Shown: positions 1-6,369 of the stretch, in pieces
How the letters are laid out: each line of letters opens with the position of its first letter
How positions within the stretch are numbered: position 1 is the first letter of the stretch
Source of the DNA: CBDUVZ01 sp965370805
GTDB taxonomy: Bacteria > Hydrothermota > Tepidihabitantia > Tepidihabitantales > Tepidihabitantaceae
Length of the DNA stretch: 11,305 bases
Direction of reading: 5' to 3'
Assembly: GCA_965370805.1 (NCBI GenBank)
Contig: CBDUVZ010000098.1
Span: forward strand, 1-11,305
Notes under the pieces: model-generated
What the model saw: only the letters and a program-made list of their open reading frames with translations
The model's database searches: none
Told to the model about the DNA's origin: nothing
Made by a program: the position numbers and the translations under genes

Positions 1-43
1 CCCTCCCCCGCCCAGGATGTTGCCTACATTGTTCCCCAGAACC

Positions 44-283
44 GTCGCCAACCTCATCGCTAATCCCGCCGTCAACTTCGTCGCCAATCTCCTCGCTAAT
101 CCCGCCGTCAGCTTCGTCGCCAATCGCGTGGCTAATCTCGTCGCCAGTTTCGCCCCCAATTTCGCCCCGAATCACGTCGCCAGCTTCGTCGCCAGTCGCG
201 TGGCCAATCCCGTGGCCAATCGCGTGGCCAAGGTCGTCGCCAACTACGTCGCCAAGTTCGCCGCCAATCTCGTCGCCGGAAAC
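44..283. repeat. 20-unit, 12-bp tandem repeat tract
   Basis: Twenty consecutive 12-bp units follow the consensus GTCGCCAAtnnC without one insertion or deletion. Units 2-4 and 5-7 are nearly the same trio, so there is also a 36-bp higher-order repeat. The plus frame reads VANx tetrapeptides (an open frame from ATG 17 to TGA 388). The codon-aligned minus frame reads G-D-E-(I/V/A) tetrapeptides and is open from about 357 to the window edge, with an ATG at 325-323. A third frame is open too. Because the unit has no stop in several frames, openness alone does not prove coding. The minus frame keeps an aliphatic residue at one position and acid or glycine at the others, so a low-complexity protein is possible. 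No convincing ribosome-binding site precedes either start. Confidence 0.85.
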
Positions 284-424
284 GTCCCGACTGACGTCTT
301 CGGCTTCATGCAGAGCCATACCCATGCTGCCGCTCTGGTCCGCCGCAGCATCGCGTCAGGAAAGGGAAAGCGGGAGCTTCGCGCTTGAGACTACCGCGAC
401 GCTGACGCTGGTGCGCGGACTGAC

Positions 425-453
425 TTGACATCGAGCCGGATTCGTTCTATCTT
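425..453 (+). promoter_or_regulatory. Candidate sigma70-type promoter, TTGACA-N17-TATCTT
   Basis: A perfect -35 hexamer at 425-430, 17-bp spacing and TATCTT at 448-453. The expected transcription start falls on or next to an ATG at 461, which opens a 46-codon frame (461-601) running straight into dispersed-repeat sequence. This may be an orphan promoter whose gene was replaced by repeats. There is no downstream protein I can recognise. Confidence 0.35.
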
Positions 454-491
454 CCTGCCAATGGAACCAGTGACACCCGGGCGCGAAAGCA

Positions 492-583
492 GCAATCCGC
501 AATCCTCAATCCACAATCTCAAATCCGCAACGCCCCCCGCCATGATGATTGACAGGAAAGGCAGGCAGGCGGAGTTGGATGGG
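492..583 (+). repeat. Dispersed repeat, copy A (~92 bp)
   Basis: Starts with GCAATCCGCAATCCTCAATC, includes AAATCCGCAACGCCCC, then a CCGCCATG, and ends with AGTTGGATGGG. A diverged copy lies at 782-877 in the same orientation. Both hold a short ATG-started frame with the pattern MxxDxK...LDG, which may be a leftover of a former coding segment. Confidence 0.8.
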
Positions 584-625
584 AAGAAGAATGTCAAATG
601 ACAAGACCTGACCCCGAGGCCCCCA

Positions 626-709
626 GCGAATGCCAATAATCTTTTATTGTGTCCCCGGAATTCCCCGGCGAATGTCAATAATCTTCTATTGTGTCCCCGG
701 AATTCCCCC
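626..709. repeat. Two-copy 42-bp tandem repeat
   Basis: Units at 626-667 and 668-709 are nearly identical. Each contains an AT-rich AATAATCTTTTATT-like block (in unit 1 a 5-bp inverted repeat AATAA/TTATT) followed by GTGTCCCCGGAATTCC. On the minus strand the motif reads GGGGACACAATA, which resembles the GGGGGCACAATACG and GGTGACACAATACG repeats at 1981-2109. Confidence 0.85.
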
Positions 710-781
710 GGGAGAGGGCTAGGGTGAGGGGTTCTGCGACTGTCCTTGGGATTTCGCGCAGCCCAGCGCTTTCGCACTTTC

Positions 782-877
782 GCAATCCGCAATCATCAAT
801 CTACAATCTGAAATCCGGAACGCCCCTCCCCCGCCATGAAGACTGACAAGAAAGACGACCGGACGAAGTTGGATGGG
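782..877 (+). repeat. Dispersed repeat, copy B (~96 bp)
   Basis: Same order of blocks as copy A at 492-583: GCAATCCGCAATCATCAATC, AAATCCGGAACGCCCC, CCGCCATG, AGTTGGATGGG. It differs by point changes and a few inserted bases. A shorter relative in reverse orientation (GATTGCTGATTGCGGA) lies near 10716-10731. Confidence 0.8.
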
Positions 878-920
878 TAGGGTGACTGCACCGGAATCCG
901 AAGCAAGAAAAGGGTTAGCG

Positions 921-946
921 TCACCGATAAGACTCACCGATAAGAC
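921..946. repeat. Exact 13-bp tandem duplication upstream of 998
   Basis: TCACCGATAAGAC occurs twice back to back (921-933 and 934-946), 51 bp before the start codon at 998. It could be an operator made of two direct half-sites or a simple replication-slippage duplication. No clear -35/-10 pair is visible beside it. Confidence 0.7.
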
Positions 947-997
947 CCAGAACTCCAGGTTTCCAAGCAAAGCTCGTGGTCCGATGAAGGAGGCGTC

Positions 998-1990
998 ATG
1001 ATAGACATCCGCGATAGTGGCGGACGGGTACACACCATCAGCTTCACTGATCTGACGAGGGGCATAAAGGACGGCACTGTACCTCCGGACACGACGGTCA
1101 GGTCCGAGTACGTTTTCGGCGACTCGGAATGGAGGCAACTGGACCAGACCCGGATGTGGCGGCGTGCAGCCGGCACCACGCAAAGGTCGTTCGGCAGCGG
1201 AGCCCTGAACGGCAGTCACGGAGAGCCGACAACCAGCGGGGCTACGGATGCATGCCCGAACTGCGGTGGCAAACTCGACCGCTCTGAAGACGGTCTGGGG
1301 TTCCGGCACACCAAGTGCACCCAATGCGGCAGGAAGGCCACAAAACCACTCTCGGTTCTGTTCCTTGTGGGCTACTGGGTGTTCCTCATTCCCGTAGGCC
1401 TACTGACGCTCTGGGCTTGGCGGCAGAAACAAGCGTCCATGGTCGTCATTTTCGGGACGTTCTTCGTCGGCATAGGCACGGCTATAGTCAGAGACCTCAA
1501 GCTGCGTGGGAACAACTCCAAGGAAGGGAAGTCAACGCAGGAATCCGCAAGGGCTATGTACGGCGGTACTCGCACGCGCGCTGCCGTCGAGACCCGAAGG
1601 CCGACATCGAACGAAGACGAAGACATCGTAGGCTGGTACAACCACGCGCTGGTTCTAGCGGAGAACGGGCAACACAGAGAGGCCGTCAAGTGCTATGACA
1701 GGATTTTGGAGAGTAACACAGACGACGCAGACACATGGTATGGAAAGGGAGCCTCGCTTACCGAACTGAAGCAGTACGCGATGGCCTTGAGTTGCTTCGC
1801 TGCGGCCATTCGCTTGAATCCGGACGACCCGGACCCCTACTATGGGAAAGCACTCGCCGAAGATAAGCTGGGCCGGAAGGAAAGTGCTCTTCGGGACTAC
1901 CGCCACTACCTTGCTCGGGCATCCAAGGACGACGAAGAACAGATACGGGCAGCCAAGAAGAGACTGCAAGAGATGGAGCCTGGGAGATGA
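998..1990 (+). CDS. Membrane protein with GYF-like, zinc-ribbon and TPR parts
   Basis: A 330-residue protein of unknown exact role. Residues 1-55 (IRDSGGRVHTISFTDL...GDSEWRQLD) resemble the GYF_2-type domains found at the N-terminus of bacterial membrane proteins. Residues 86-110 form a CxxC-x17-CxxC zinc ribbon (C86, C89, C107, C110). Two membrane segments follow (about 118-140 and 147-164) with a linker of some 45 residues. The C-terminal third holds about three TPR repeats (about 211-242, 245-276, 280-310), with the usual W/Y-x-x-x-A and N-P-x-x-P signatures, likely a protein-protein interaction surface. The start is fixed by a strong AAGGAGG at 987-993, 4 nt before ATG. The last codons and the TGA stop lie inside a short repeat (1981-2006) with a second copy 103 bp downstream, so the native C-terminus may have been changed. 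Domain calls come from motif reading. No enzymatic activity is apparent. Confidence 0.85.
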   Translation: MIDIRDSGGRVHTISFTDLTRGIKDGTVPPDTTVRSEYVFGDSEWRQLDQTRMWRRAAGTTQRSFGSGALNGSHGEPTTSGATDACPNCGGKLDRSEDGLGFRHTKCTQCGRKATKPLSVLFLVGYWVFLIPVGLLTLWAWRQKQASMVVIFGTFFVGIGTAIVRDLKLRGNNSKEGKSTQESARAMYGGTRTRAAVETRRPTSNEDEDIVGWYNHALVLAENGQHREAVKCYDRILESNTDDADTWYGKGASLTELKQYAMALSCFAAAIRLNPDDPDPYYGKALAEDKLGRKESALRDYRHYLARASKDDEEQIRAAKKRLQEMEPGR

Positions 1991-2109
1991 GGGGGCACAA
2001 TACGCAACCCAAGCCGAAAGGCGAAACTCCTTGCGTTGCACCCGCACCCCGCTGCCGGTGTCCTCTCAGCCGATGATGACGATTGGGAGATAAGGTGACA
2101 CAATACGCA
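1981..2109. repeat. Direct repeat pair (26 bp, offset 103 bp)
   Basis: The copy at 1981-2006 (TGGGAGATGAGGGGGCACAA then TACGCA) and the copy at 2084-2109 (TGGGAGATAAGGTGACACAA then TACGCA) differ at only a few positions. The first supplies the stop codon of the 998-1990 gene. After the second copy comes CCCCCGCCCGCTGCTGAC. A looser third relative occurs right after the next gene (2994-3026, GGGACAACCACCTATTCCG followed by CCCGCCGCTGAC). Confidence 0.8.
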
Positions 2110-2176
2110 TCCCCCGCCCGCTGCTGACAGATACTGATCTGAGTCCTGTCTTTCGTCCGTGGACAAAGGAATCGTC

Positions 2177-2992
2177 ATGAGAGGAATCTCATTCGCCGCT
2201 ACGCTCGCCGCTGGCTCACTGGTCGCAGTGGTGGCGTGCGGCAGTCCTGAAAAACCTGTTTCCTCGGGCTCCGTGGTAAAGGAACCCACAGGCATAACCG
2301 GCTGCATCTCCGTAGGTGTCATCTACGGAAGCCATACGCCCAGGTCTCCTATCTCCGATGTTCAGGTCACACTGCACGACGACGACCGGACATGGTTCAC
2401 CGGGCGTGACGGTAACTGCTTCCTCGACTCGGTTCCCGCGGGCGAGCACGCTGTCCTGCTGTCCCACATCAGCGCTGCGCCCCAGGCACTCATCGCGGTG
2501 GTCAGGCCTGGCGACACCGCTTGCGTCGGTACGACAATGTACCCTCCCCCGCCGAAGTACCTCTGCGGGACCGTTCGCGACAAGGCCACCGGTAACCCGA
2601 TTCCGGGAGCCACTGTCAGAATGGAGGGCGACTCGGAATGGGAATTCGGCCCGTTCAGCGCCAGTTGCGACTCGTTGGGAAAATACTGCGTCGCGGTCGA
2701 ATCCGTATCTCTCCACCCGCCCATGTGGTTCACGTACTTCGCCGACCACCCCGGCTACCTTGTCACGTTCAAACACGAACCCGGAGTCGGCTACGACGAC
2801 GGGGAACCGCCGGACACGCAGTGGATACACTTCGATCTCATCGATACCTGCCGGAGTGCAATTGTCGGACGCGTAACCGATGGCATGACTGGATTGCCGC
2901 TCTACCGGGCGTATGTGTCCGCAAGCTTCCCGCCGGGAAGCGACAGGTATCCCGACTACAGCAGAACCGACCTGGATGGAACGTATGGCTAA
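2177..2992 (+). CDS. Lipoprotein with carboxypeptidase-regulatory-like repeats, C-terminally truncated
   Basis: A 271-residue predicted lipoprotein. The signal peptide MRGISFAATLAAGSLVAVVA ends in a lipobox V-V-A-C21. ATG 2177 is preferred over GTG 2159 because AAAGGA sits 6 nt upstream and the signal peptide starts cleanly there. The mature part is a series of carboxypeptidase-D regulatory-like / SdrD B-like beta-sandwich repeats: domain 1 about 42-120 (SDVQVTLHDDD...GRDGNCFLDSVPAGEH), domain 2 about 127-223 (CGTVRDKATGNPIPGATVRM...DSLGKYCV), domain 3 from about 228 (AIVGRVTDGMTGLPLYRAYV). Domain 3 ends abruptly at TDLDGTYG, where a full domain would go on for another two or three strands. 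The stop lies in CTAATTAGGGACAACC, the start of a repeat-like segment, so truncation by repeat insertion or deletion is likely. Such proteins usually sit on the cell surface or outer membrane. The partner is unknown. Confidence 0.85.
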   Translation: MRGISFAATLAAGSLVAVVACGSPEKPVSSGSVVKEPTGITGCISVGVIYGSHTPRSPISDVQVTLHDDDRTWFTGRDGNCFLDSVPAGEHAVLLSHISAAPQALIAVVRPGDTACVGTTMYPPPPKYLCGTVRDKATGNPIPGATVRMEGDSEWEFGPFSASCDSLGKYCVAVESVSLHPPMWFTYFADHPGYLVTFKHEPGVGYDDGEPPDTQWIHFDLIDTCRSAIVGRVTDGMTGLPLYRAYVSASFPPGSDRYPDYSRTDLDGTYG

Positions 2993-3489
2993 TTAGGGAC
3001 AACCACCTATTCCGCCCGCCGCTGACCGCCCCTGCCGCGAAATCCGTAGCCCACAGGACCCCCTCACCCCAGCCCTCGTGCGAGAACGCACCGGCGGCCG
3101 TGCCCGCTAAGGGACGAGGGAGCAAGAAGGACCGCCGTCCGATTCCCGATTGCAGACCATCAGGGAATGGCGAATTGCGAATGGTGAATGAGACAAGGAA
3201 GATTGCCGCAGTCGCTTCGGAAGAGGAAAAGCGGGAGCTTCGCGCCCGCACTCCATAGCCGACCGAGGAAGATTGCCGCAGTCGCTTCGCTCCTTCGCAA
3301 TGACAGATTCTCTTCGTGTTCTTGGTGCTCTTGGTGTTTACTCCGCTCCGGCCCTCAACCTTTGTGTTCTTCGTGCCTTCGTGGTAGGACTCCGCTCCGC
3401 TTTGGTCATTGGGGCTTGGTCATTGGCTATTTCCTCTTCGTGCTCTTGGTGCTCTTGGTGCTTTTCCTGTCTGGATTGCCCTCGCTTTC
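2993..3489. other. Intergenic repeat cluster
   Basis: No convincing gene. Identifiable pieces: a repeat relative directly after the lipoprotein stop (2994-3026); CCCTCACCCCAGCCCTCG (3061-3078), partial inverted copy of 710-731; GAATGGCGAATTGCGAATGG (from 3165), relative of the repeats inside the two sorting-domain genes; AGGAAGATTGCCGCAGTCGCTTCG exact at 3196-3219 and 3266-3289; AAAGCGGGAGCTTCGCGC at 3228-3245, identical to 367-384; CTCTTCGTG-TTCTTGGTG type repeats at 3310-3336 and 3434-3460; and 3361-3400, copied at 10755-10795. Confidence 0.8.
3196..3289. repeat. Exact 24-bp direct repeat pair
   Basis: Positions 3196-3219 and 3266-3289 are identical (AGGAAGATTGCCGCAG then TCGCTTCG), 70 bp apart. 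The first copy continues into a segment also found at 342-384 (GCCGCAG, then AAAGCGGGAGCTTCGCGC), so this unit has at least three relatives in the window. Confidence 0.85.
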
Positions 3490-3518
3490 TTGACAGTCGG
3501 TGCCGGAGCAACTACTAT
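3490..3518 (+). promoter_or_regulatory. Promoter of the kinase-porX operon, TTGACA-N17-TACTAT
   Basis: A perfect -35 TTGACA at 3490-3495, 17-bp spacer and TACTAT at 3513-3518. The expected transcription start is near 3525, giving a leader of about 20 nt before the TTG start at 3545. It lies just after the repeat cluster and in the right orientation for the two-gene operon. Confidence 0.65.
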
Positions 3519-3544
3519 TCCCGGACCAACTATAGAAGCACGCT

Positions 3545-4837
3545 TTGAACTCCTTCAGACTCAGAATACCATCGAGCGCCCGGTTGCTCCGTTTCTACTT
3601 CGTCCTGGGTATTCTCGTGCTGGGCGGCTTCTGGTTCTTCTATTCCCAGTTCCTCCTGATCCGGCTTTCCCGGCTCTGGACCAGCTACACCGAAACCCTA
3701 TTCGTCGAACTCGAAAACGACACCCAATTGCGGACGAGAATCTACGCCAAGTTCATGAGCCGGGCGACGGAGCCGTCCCCGACCGGCTCGCCCGAACTCG
3801 ATATCATCTTCGAGGAAGTCATCAAGAAGATCGACTTCCCGGTCATCATCACCGACCCCCACGGCGTCCCGACTTCGTTCCGCAACCTGCGCGTTGAGAA
3901 CCCGGACTCCCTGGTCCTGCTCAGCCTGATTGATACCCTCGACCGCGAACACGAACCGATTCCACTGGTGGTGGTGGACGGCACTTCGCGCCGGAACCTG
4001 GGGAGTATCCACTACGGGCTGTCCCACTCGACCCACACGCTGCGCGACATCAACGCCCGGCTGACCGAGTCGGTCCGCTCGCTGACGCTTTTCTCCGTGC
4101 TCCAGGTGCTGCTGCTGGTCGGCTTCGTCATCGTCGGGGTCTGGGGAATCCTGGAGTACAAGCGACGCGAGCAGGAACACATCTGGAACGCCCTGGCCAA
4201 GGAAACGGCCCACCAGCTCGCAACGCCGCTCTCATCGTTTTCCGCCTGGCTCGATATGCTGCGCTCGGACGGCAACCGGGAAGTGATGGCCGAGTTGGAG
4301 AAGGACATGAAGCGGATGCACGAAGTGCTCGACCGCTTCAGCCGGATCGGCCTTCCCCGTGAACTGAATCCCAGGCGGGTCGGCGAACTGATCGAGAAGT
4401 CGGTCGCCTTCGTCCGTCGCCGGGCTCCGAAGGCGATGGCCTTCCGGATTGAGATTGCGGCCGACCCGACGGTGAAAGTGGACGAAGTGCTCTTCTCCTG
4501 GATGCTGGAGAACCTGCTCAAGAACAGCGTCGATGCTATCGGCGCGCACCAGGGCGAAATCGCGGTGATCACCCGGACGGCCGACGACGGACGTTCCCTG
4601 GAAATCGAGGTCACGGACACCGGCGAGGGCGTCAAAGTGGAGAAGGTATTCGACCCGGGGGTCACAACCAAGAAGTACGGCTGGGGCGTCGGTCTGGCGC
4701 TGGCCAAACGGATTGTGGAGGAATACCACGGCGGCCGGCTGGTCCTCAAGAAATCGAAACCGGGAAAGACCGTCTTCTCGATCTTCCTCCCCGTCATTCG
4801 GGAGCCCGATCTTTCCGGCAAACAGGAGGTATCGTGA
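3545..4837 (+). CDS. Membrane sensor histidine kinase, likely partner of PorX
   Basis: A 430-residue sensor kinase. Membrane segment 1 is about 17-38 and segment 2 about 180-203. Between them lies a domain with PAS-like wording (IDFPVIITDPHGVPTSFRN, 96-114), probably outside the inner membrane. The cytoplasmic part has the H-box KETAHQLATPLSS with phospho-acceptor His223, the N-box LLKNSVDAIG (Asn327), G1 DTGEG (358-362), an F-box-like FDPGVTTKK (369-377) and G2 GWGVGLALAKRIV (379-391). This is the shape of Bacteroidota kinases such as PorY, and the ETAHQL-TPLSS H-box is typical of them. An in-frame stop at 3533-3535 limits the start to TTG 3545, with a weak AGAAG 6 nt upstream. It overlaps porX by 4 nt (GTGA), so the two are translationally coupled and very likely a cognate pair. 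The signal is unknown. Calling it PorY would be inference, so no symbol is given. Confidence 0.93.
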   Translation: MNSFRLRIPSSARLLRFYFVLGILVLGGFWFFYSQFLLIRLSRLWTSYTETLFVELENDTQLRTRIYAKFMSRATEPSPTGSPELDIIFEEVIKKIDFPVIITDPHGVPTSFRNLRVENPDSLVLLSLIDTLDREHEPIPLVVVDGTSRRNLGSIHYGLSHSTHTLRDINARLTESVRSLTLFSVLQVLLLVGFVIVGVWGILEYKRREQEHIWNALAKETAHQLATPLSSFSAWLDMLRSDGNREVMAELEKDMKRMHEVLDRFSRIGLPRELNPRRVGELIEKSVAFVRRRAPKAMAFRIEIAADPTVKVDEVLFSWMLENLLKNSVDAIGAHQGEIAVITRTADDGRSLEIEVTDTGEGVKVEKVFDPGVTTKKYGWGVGLALAKRIVEEYHGGRLVLKKSKPGKTVFSIFLPVIREPDLSGKQEVS

Positions 4838-6345
4838 AGCTGCTCTGGATCGACGACGAGATCGACCTGCTGCGTCCTTTCGTCTACGCGCTGCGGGAGA
4901 AAGGTTACGAGGTCGAAACCGCGACCAATGGCCCGGACGGTCTCGAACTGCTGCGCGCCGGCAACTTCGACCTGGTGCTCCTTGACCAGATTATGAGCGG
5001 GATGGACGGGCTCGAAACGCTCCGGCATATCAAGCAGGCGGCCCCGAGCGTCCACGTGACGATGGTCACCAAGTCGGACCAGGAGGCCCTGATTAATGAG
5101 GCCTACGGCGAGCTGGTCGATGACTTCCTCGTGAAGCCGTTCACGCCCGTGCAGCTCCTCGCCGTGCTCAAACGGCTCCTGGAGAAGAAGAAACTTGTCG
5201 CCGAGCGCATCGGACACCAGTACGTCGCAGCGATGAACCGTGAATGGGACACGGCTACCTGGCGCGGCTGGGTTGAGTACTACCGCGTCCTGGTCCACTG
5301 GCAGGGACTGCTCGGACAGTACGGAGATGAAGCGCTGCAGGAAGCGCAGCAGGATCGCTGGCAGGAATCGAACGAGGAGTTCTGCCGGTTCATTGAGAAC
5401 AACTACCGGGACTGGCTGAAGCAGGACGACGACCCGGTGCTGTCGCATCGCATCATGGAGAAATACGTTCGCCCGCACTGGCAGGAGAAGCCGACCTATT
5501 TCATTCTGCTCGACGCCATGCGGGCGGACCAGTGGGAAGCGATTCAGCCGATGCTGCGCGACCTGTTCGAGGTTGAAACCGACTACTACTACTCGATTCT
5601 CCCGACCGCCACACCGTATTCCCGCAACGCCATCTTCAGCGGCCTGCTGCCGCTCGAGATATTCCGGAAGCACCCGCGCTACTGGGTATTCGATGAGACC
5701 GGTCAGAACCGGTACGAACGGGAACTCCTCGCCGGACTGCTCGAACGGCTGCGGTTCGACGGACCGCACCTGTACTTCAAGGCCCTCGGCGGGGTGGAAC
5801 TGAAGCGGGAACGCGGGAGACTCCTGAACAAGAACACGCGACTCACGGTCATCATTCTGAATCTCCTCGACCAGTTGATTCACTCCCTGAAACAGACCCG
5901 CCTGCTCGACGAAATGATCCCCGACGAGACAGCGCTGGTCGGAGCCACACGCGTCTGGTTCTCATCATCGCCGTTATTCGCCCTGCTCAAGGAACTCGCC
6001 CGGCGGGACTGCCGGATAATCATCACAAGCGACCACGGCTTCATCCGGGTCCGCCGGCCCAGCCTGATTCACGGCGGACGCAAAATGTCGGCCAACCTGC
6101 GCTACAAGCACGGTGGAGCCCTGAGAACCGACGAACGGAAAGCACTGTTGATCAAGCATCCGGCGGATTACATGCTGCCGGTCGAGCACGACTCAAGCAG
6201 CTTCGTCATCGCCCGGTCAGACTACTACTTCATCTACCCGACCAAGCCCCGGGAATACGAGAAGACGTACAAGTACACATTCCAGCACGGCGGCATCTCG
6301 ATGAGTGAGATGATCGTCCCGATTGCGACGCTGCGGCCCCGGTAG
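4834..6345 (+). CDS. porX: PorX response regulator with PglZ domain
   Basis: A 503-residue two-domain regulator. The receiver domain (1-118) has acidic residues D7/D8, phospho-acceptor D51 in LVLLDQIM, T79 in VTMVTKSD and K101 in FLVKPF. A helical linker (about 120-215) leads to a PglZ domain of the alkaline-phosphatase superfamily. Visible metal or active-site motifs are LLDAMRADQW (D227), SILPTATPYSRNAIFSG (catalytic Thr at 258 or 260), ITSDHGF (D400, H401) and FQHGGIS (H485), so the active site looks intact. In Porphyromonas gingivalis PorX acts with PorY and SigP to activate type IX secretion genes, and its PglZ domain has been reported to cleave oligonucleotides; length and layout match. 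GTG 4834 is supported by AGGAGG (4824-4829) 4 nt upstream and by the overlap with the kinase. Only 24 nt separate its stop from the convergent peptidase gene, with no clear terminator. The neighbouring genes encode T9SS cargo, which fits this role. Confidence 0.93.
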   Translation: MKLLWIDDEIDLLRPFVYALREKGYEVETATNGPDGLELLRAGNFDLVLLDQIMSGMDGLETLRHIKQAAPSVHVTMVTKSDQEALINEAYGELVDDFLVKPFTPVQLLAVLKRLLEKKKLVAERIGHQYVAAMNREWDTATWRGWVEYYRVLVHWQGLLGQYGDEALQEAQQDRWQESNEEFCRFIENNYRDWLKQDDDPVLSHRIMEKYVRPHWQEKPTYFILLDAMRADQWEAIQPMLRDLFEVETDYYYSILPTATPYSRNAIFSGLLPLEIFRKHPRYWVFDETGQNRYERELLAGLLERLRFDGPHLYFKALGGVELKRERGRLLNKNTRLTVIILNLLDQLIHSLKQTRLLDEMIPDETALVGATRVWFSSSPLFALLKELARRDCRIIITSDHGFIRVRRPSLIHGGRKMSANLRYKHGGALRTDERKALLIKHPADYMLPVEHDSSSFVIARSDYYFIYPTKPREYEKTYKYTFQHGGISMSEMIVPIATLRPR

Positions 6346-6369
6346 GACGAACCCGGCTGTCAGGCGCTG

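Larger units (their letters stand above)
391..997. other. Gene-poor stretch made of dispersed and tandem repeats
   Basis: No convincing gene. It holds a candidate promoter (425-453), two copies of a ~95-bp repeat (492-583, 782-877), a 42-bp tandem duplication (626-709), the sequence at 710-731 whose reverse complement (CCCTCACCCTAGCCCTCTCC) is a common bacterial dispersed-repeat motif with a partial copy at 3060-3078, and a 13-bp tandem duplication (921-946). The open frame on the minus strand here translates to the repeat-derived peptide TPHPSPLPGE and is not a gene. Confidence 0.7.

Noticed and set aside
17..388. 123-codon plus frame of VANx repeats as a gene
   Set aside because: Three frames are open over the repeat because the unit lacks stops; there is no ribosome-binding site, and the C-terminal part runs into a dispersed repeat (367-384). 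Kept as a repeat, not as a gene.
391..792. 133-codon minus frame containing TPHPSPLPGE
   Set aside because: This peptide is a typical translation of dispersed intergenic repeats, and the frame covers the 42-bp tandem unit and both other repeats.
2124..2152. CTGACA-N17-TGTCTT as promoter of the lipoprotein gene
   Set aside because: The -10 box matches only three of six positions and part of it overlaps repeat-derived sequence; too weak to list.
4012..5883. 623-codon open frame on the minus strand across the kinase and porX
   Set aside because: It is antisense to two strongly supported genes with intact motifs; long antisense frames are common in GC-rich coding DNA. No domain is recognisable in it.
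6346..6369. Bidirectional terminator between porX and the peptidase gene
   Set aside because: Only a 4-bp inverted repeat (CGCT-GCT-AGCG) and no T-run; not a convincing terminator.
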